This document shows positions 62,201 through 63,239 of a DNA stretch of 63,239 nucleotides, in pieces. The stretch's first letter is position 1. Each line of letters begins with the position of its first letter. Below the pieces are notes generated by a model. The model ran no database searches and was not told the DNA's origin. It saw only the letters and a list, made by a program, of their open reading frames with translations. Source of the DNA: an uncultured Rhizobiaceae group bacterium (GTDB taxonomy: Bacteria > Pseudomonadota > Alphaproteobacteria > Rhizobiales > Rhizobiaceae); assembly GCA_938010435.1 (NCBI GenBank), contig CALLUS010000011.1, forward strand, positions 1 through 63,239. The letters are read 5' to 3'. The position numbers and the translations under genes were made by a program.

Positions 62201-63239
62201 GAAGGCGACAGTTTCGATATTATTAGTGTTCAAGATCCCATGAACGGCACGGTGACTATTGTTGGCGCCAATGACATCGTTTTCACACCAGATGCAAACT
62301 ACTTCGGTCCCGCCTCATTCACCTACACGGCGGAAGACGTAAATGGCGATACAGCCATTGCTTTGGTCAATTTAACGGTTACGTCTGTCAATGACTTAAC
62401 AAGCATCGATCTTAATGGAACGGTCTCGGGATTTGATCATTCGGATACGTTTGTTGAAAACGATGTTGGTGTTCCTGTTGTCGATGCGACTGTGAATTTC
62501 TCTGATGTAGATGACACGCAACTCGAAAGCGCAACGATAATCCTGACCAATGGTGATGTTGGAGATTTGTTGGAAGTTGGGACTCTTCCTGGGGGTATCT
62601 CGGCTTCAATAGTGCCGACTAGCGCACTCGTTGGAACCGGTACAGTGGTTGTCACATTGTCAGGGTCTGCATCTTTTGCTGACTATCAAACAGCATTGCA
62701 CGCGGTCACTTATCGTTCTAATTCGGACGCACCTTCAATTATTCCTCGGAACATCGAGGTGACCATGAATGATGGTGATGATGATTCTAACACTGCACAC
62801 ACCGTGATCACGGTTATTGCGGTGAATGACGCGCCAATCGCACAAGATGATACACCAAGCGCATTTGATGAAGACACAATGCTCACGCTTTCGCCGGCAG
62901 ATCTATTGGGCAATGACATTGATCCTGATGGCGATGCTTTGACTATTCTTTCTGTCCAATCGCCAACCAACGGTACTGTGACTATTAATGGCTCTGGTGA
63001 CATAGAATTCGTACCAGATGTAAACTATTTTGGCCCGGCACTCTTCACATATACGATTCAAGATCCGGATGGTGAACAGTCCTTGGCAACCGCATTTTTG
63101 ACGGTCAATGCTGTGAATGACAGACCGACCCTTGATTTGAATGGCGTGATCACAGGTGTTGGTCATGTGTCCAACTTCACGGAAGGTGATGCACCTGTTG
63201 CAATCATTGATACGGGTGTTGCGACCACTGATGTGGATG
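56246..63239 (+). CDS. Giant DUF4347 repeat protein, surface adhesin-like (incomplete at window end)
   Basis: One open frame from the ATG at 56246 to the window edge, at least 2331 codons. I checked frame continuity at several positions. A second in-frame ATG lies at 56324. Residues about 28-38 hold the LEPRVLLDAAAV motif typical of such proteins. DUF4347 covers about 100-245 (DAVHIFSHGESGILQLG, ILIYGCDFGKGEIG). A Calx-beta-like domain begins near 1110. A nidogen-like domain lies at about 1190-1375 (FYGQTFDTAYVSANGYLTFG). Cadherin-like modules with VNDAP, NGTVTI and FTYT patterns fill the rest. From 61670 an A+B module pair repeats about every 730 bp. Such proteins are usually exported by type I secretion as adhesins, but the C-terminal secretion signal lies outside the window. 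No secretion genes are seen here. Confidence 0.9.
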   Translation, partial: MSGSFKSIFKQCKVEVLEPPVKEKPLMRILEPRVLLDAAAVETAVDVAGQAVHQQFADEYAENSKPTQSGETVQSEGHGTDASDLLDADSEIEEFATARRTDREVVFIDAGVEDSEALIASLEPGVTVHVLDSQLDGVSQMAEILSESGGYDAVHIFSHGESGILQLGNTTLDLTSITGRHTEALQQIGAALSENGDILIYGCDFGKGEIGQKAAQQLAAVTGADIAASDDLTGSESLSGDWDLEVQIGELERQAYSLPKFSGILAGIELGAVGAPVTGHLTNGIVGTPGTFATWANAATYDPGDGSGVQTYDVRAIVTGLTENTSATFETAASGDGSLDDFRVIITNANASTGMIAGQNVLEEGSVSIVWEVLQAGSDLAAPANIINIVLSDLDGLAGTPDTQDSVSIRTDELYSTTVEATSTLVDSYADNFITFSGTAQVNNTSNAQVGASWANSNQFSVVYTTYTQTQTFDLDGDGGKTFTNAVTSPTQSIDLNGSATAGNNFSTFYINNADSVSDEDVPTAIVDVDMELFDLDSTNLQSATIVLTNAQVGDELRFDPLLLDVLGITATLTDTRGTDGMLTLQLDATAGIATISNFETAIKSIRFANDNPDGALNTGVIRLIEFEVTDGSVTTTGVTTSLQIASAGLAPVAGANVYVTDEDSMIVVDAASGLIADDKSPAGATLNVTGGMIPGGGTILLGVATPLPSGALITLNSDGSFTYIPPANYSGNETISYFVSDGAFTSQSWVNIDVQPVIDSVVVDIVQANPVSEEDDATEVFSIAVSSPDASERQEIYAEDIPFGVIITDGVNSFTADDDIDFVEITDWDRTNLRVLPIQNSDVDIDISIVTANYEVDGSFSFSSQVMTFEINAVADVPTLQVELAVGAIDDDVPLDTVILPQLFDTDFSEQLTNVTISNIPPGGRFFVAGFEHTVVGGSVTIQRTELFDLVFRPPATGNPEVYEMFVTLTSEEVNAENGVSVLSATSAPVVLRVNLNDSDDPVIAADDTATTFAGETIQIDVLSNDFVPDGNPSVLEINGEPIDFVTTITLPGGEGTVRLNISGDLLFTASTNFAGEVSFDYTLRDGDGSTDVGTVTVSVEPRWTVNAAATSVEGGDARFTVTLEGVVNQGDTITVDIGLNPGTADAADYGDLTTAINDSIVNLSQDGFSFDGTTLTYTAPPSDYGPVFASVDPDYTDISSTGTALGLGDDGLATQALGFDFTFYGQTFDTAYVSANGYLTFGSPVSASVNEQLDGTALLGRPIIAPFWDDLGTGLGDVFTEVVGSGPNRQMIIQWHNITNETDGTGRGSFQVVLNEADGEIKFYYNDVEFDGTGDFGAGATIGIQGAGGQFEEHSFNALGSVAAGASLSYTQGINVSPSLLIDIPIVDDPDFEQTENFELVLSNSTGAAIGSAFATNTIEVSDNQAPTAADDNLTTNEIIIAGINVLTNAAGADSDPEGFNISVTSIEGSLIATDTEIILASGAIVIASSDGSLTYNPNGAFHSLSAGDVGMDSFDYEVTDQFGGSSTATVFVTINGINQSVYFDLDDGGVTNTQNYAVAYQPTDTEIPVVNSNGIVTDVDGNIATAFEIGLSGFVDPVDEIIRFGGEEFRFGTSRTTTVSFGSGPATIFDVIYDGASLLTFSNSAGGDMSIAHIQLLVRDMTYEHASSDDTPGNRIFTFRADDGFGFNTGVVSDVFVRGNNLDPTAVDDGDVVPFEMVEDTTLSIPIATLVANDFDTDGDSFDIVSVSGGMDGVASLDGSGNVTFTPSADFVGSTSFTYTLLDARGATDIGTVFVTVTPVNDAPVVDLNGILSGVNHSIAYTENDPSISIFDSFGFINDIDDTNLDGATVTISGAQIDDLIALGTMPAGITAIVTPASALAGLTGPTSVTIQFSGLASVADYDAAVRTISFSNTSDNPVEGDRVAVVTATDGELTSVSASTTITVTAVNDAPDLMDDGVYALNEDTSITLTKPTLMANDSDPEGDSFDIISVQDPMNGTVTIVGANDIVFTPDANYFGPASFTYTAEDVNGDTAIALVNLTVTSVNDLTSIDLNGTVSGFDHSDTFVENDVGVPVVDATVNFSDVDDTQLESATIILTNGDVGDLLEVGTLPGGISASIVPTSALVGTGTVVVTLSGSASFADYQTALHAVTYRSNSDAPSIIPRNIEVTMNDGDDDSNTAHTVITVIAVNDAPIAQDDTPSAFDEDTMLTLSPADLLGNDIDPDGDALTILSVQSPTNGTVTINGSGDIEFVPDVNYFGPALFTYTIQDPDGEQSLATAFLTVNAVNDRPTLDLNGVITGVGHVSNFTEGDAPVAIIDTGVATTDVD
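61673..63239 (+). repeat. Tandem super-repeat inside the giant protein gene
   Basis: Equivalent D-L-N-G codons start at 61673, 62408 and 63134, giving periods of 735 and 726 bp (about 243 residues). Each unit holds one B module (FxDxDDTxLxxATI ... LPxGI) and one A module (VNDAP ... NDxDPxGDxxxIxSVQxPxNGTVTI). A diverged B module also occurs near 57740-58200. Confidence 0.75.

Noticed and set aside
61673-63239. Repeats at the right end considered as a CRISPR-like or tandem DNA array
   Set aside because: The period is about 730 bp, the copies are in one reading frame and conserved at protein level, so they are protein modules.

Overview
The window looks like chromosomal DNA of an alphaproteobacterium, most likely a marine or other heterotrophic member of the Hyphomicrobiales. 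The clues are a GapR-type DUF2312 protein, DUF1244, DUF971 and DUF1036 proteins, a zinc-free type B ribosomal protein L36, two large families of solute-binding-protein transporters (TTT and TRAP-TAXI), and a candidate CtrA box. Moderate GC content is my impression by eye. I saw no tRNA or rRNA genes and no CRISPR array. No species is claimed.

Layout: 1-2113 holds a small ArsR-controlled module (ArsR, NIPSNAP-like protein, ABM-domain protein) with two matching operator dyads, bracketed by inverted REP-like repeats. 2114-4577 is a scar region: an IS110-family transposase that has lost its C-terminus to a stop codon, a structured leader in front of it, and a SUKH-like gene between two 64-bp direct repeats. 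4566-12443 is housekeeping and accessory sequence: MFS and EamA permeases, L36, a TPR protein, a hydrolase, pyruvate kinase, N-formylglutamate amidohydrolase and GapR. 12711-18943 holds aconitase B followed by a tripartite tricarboxylate transporter operon (tctCBA). 18977-28430 has gamma-glutamyltransferase, an EF-hand protein, phosphoglucomutase, an ABC-F ATPase, a cytochrome P450, MoaA and a DM13 protein.

28490-31581 is a compact TetR-controlled divergon: amine oxidase and TetR on one side, glutathione S-transferase and a ChrR-like cupin on the other, with two near-identical operators around one promoter. It is followed by a YghU-like glutathione enzyme and a TRAP-TAXI transporter. Carbon catabolism dominates 36229-52114: methylmalonyl-CoA mutase, propionyl-CoA carboxylase alpha and beta subunits, and glutaryl-CoA dehydrogenase. 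Together these would feed propionyl-CoA from valine, isoleucine or odd-chain fatty acids, and glutaryl-CoA from lysine or tryptophan, into central metabolism. A BglII-type restriction-modification pair and a mechanosensitive channel sit between the two carboxylase genes. An EamA permease here is broken by an internal deletion.

The right end (52119-56049) has a glycerate kinase, DUF971, thymidine kinase and a Rieske oxygenase. It ends in a very large repetitive surface or secreted protein (from 56246, at least 2331 codons, running off the window) with a DUF4347 N-terminus, a nidogen-like domain and an alternating two-module repeat of about 730 bp. No wholly new system is proven here. The best leads are the two regulator-operator modules, the structured IS110 leader, a 34-residue CxxC membrane microprotein coupled to the propionyl-CoA carboxylase cluster, and the giant DUF4347 protein.
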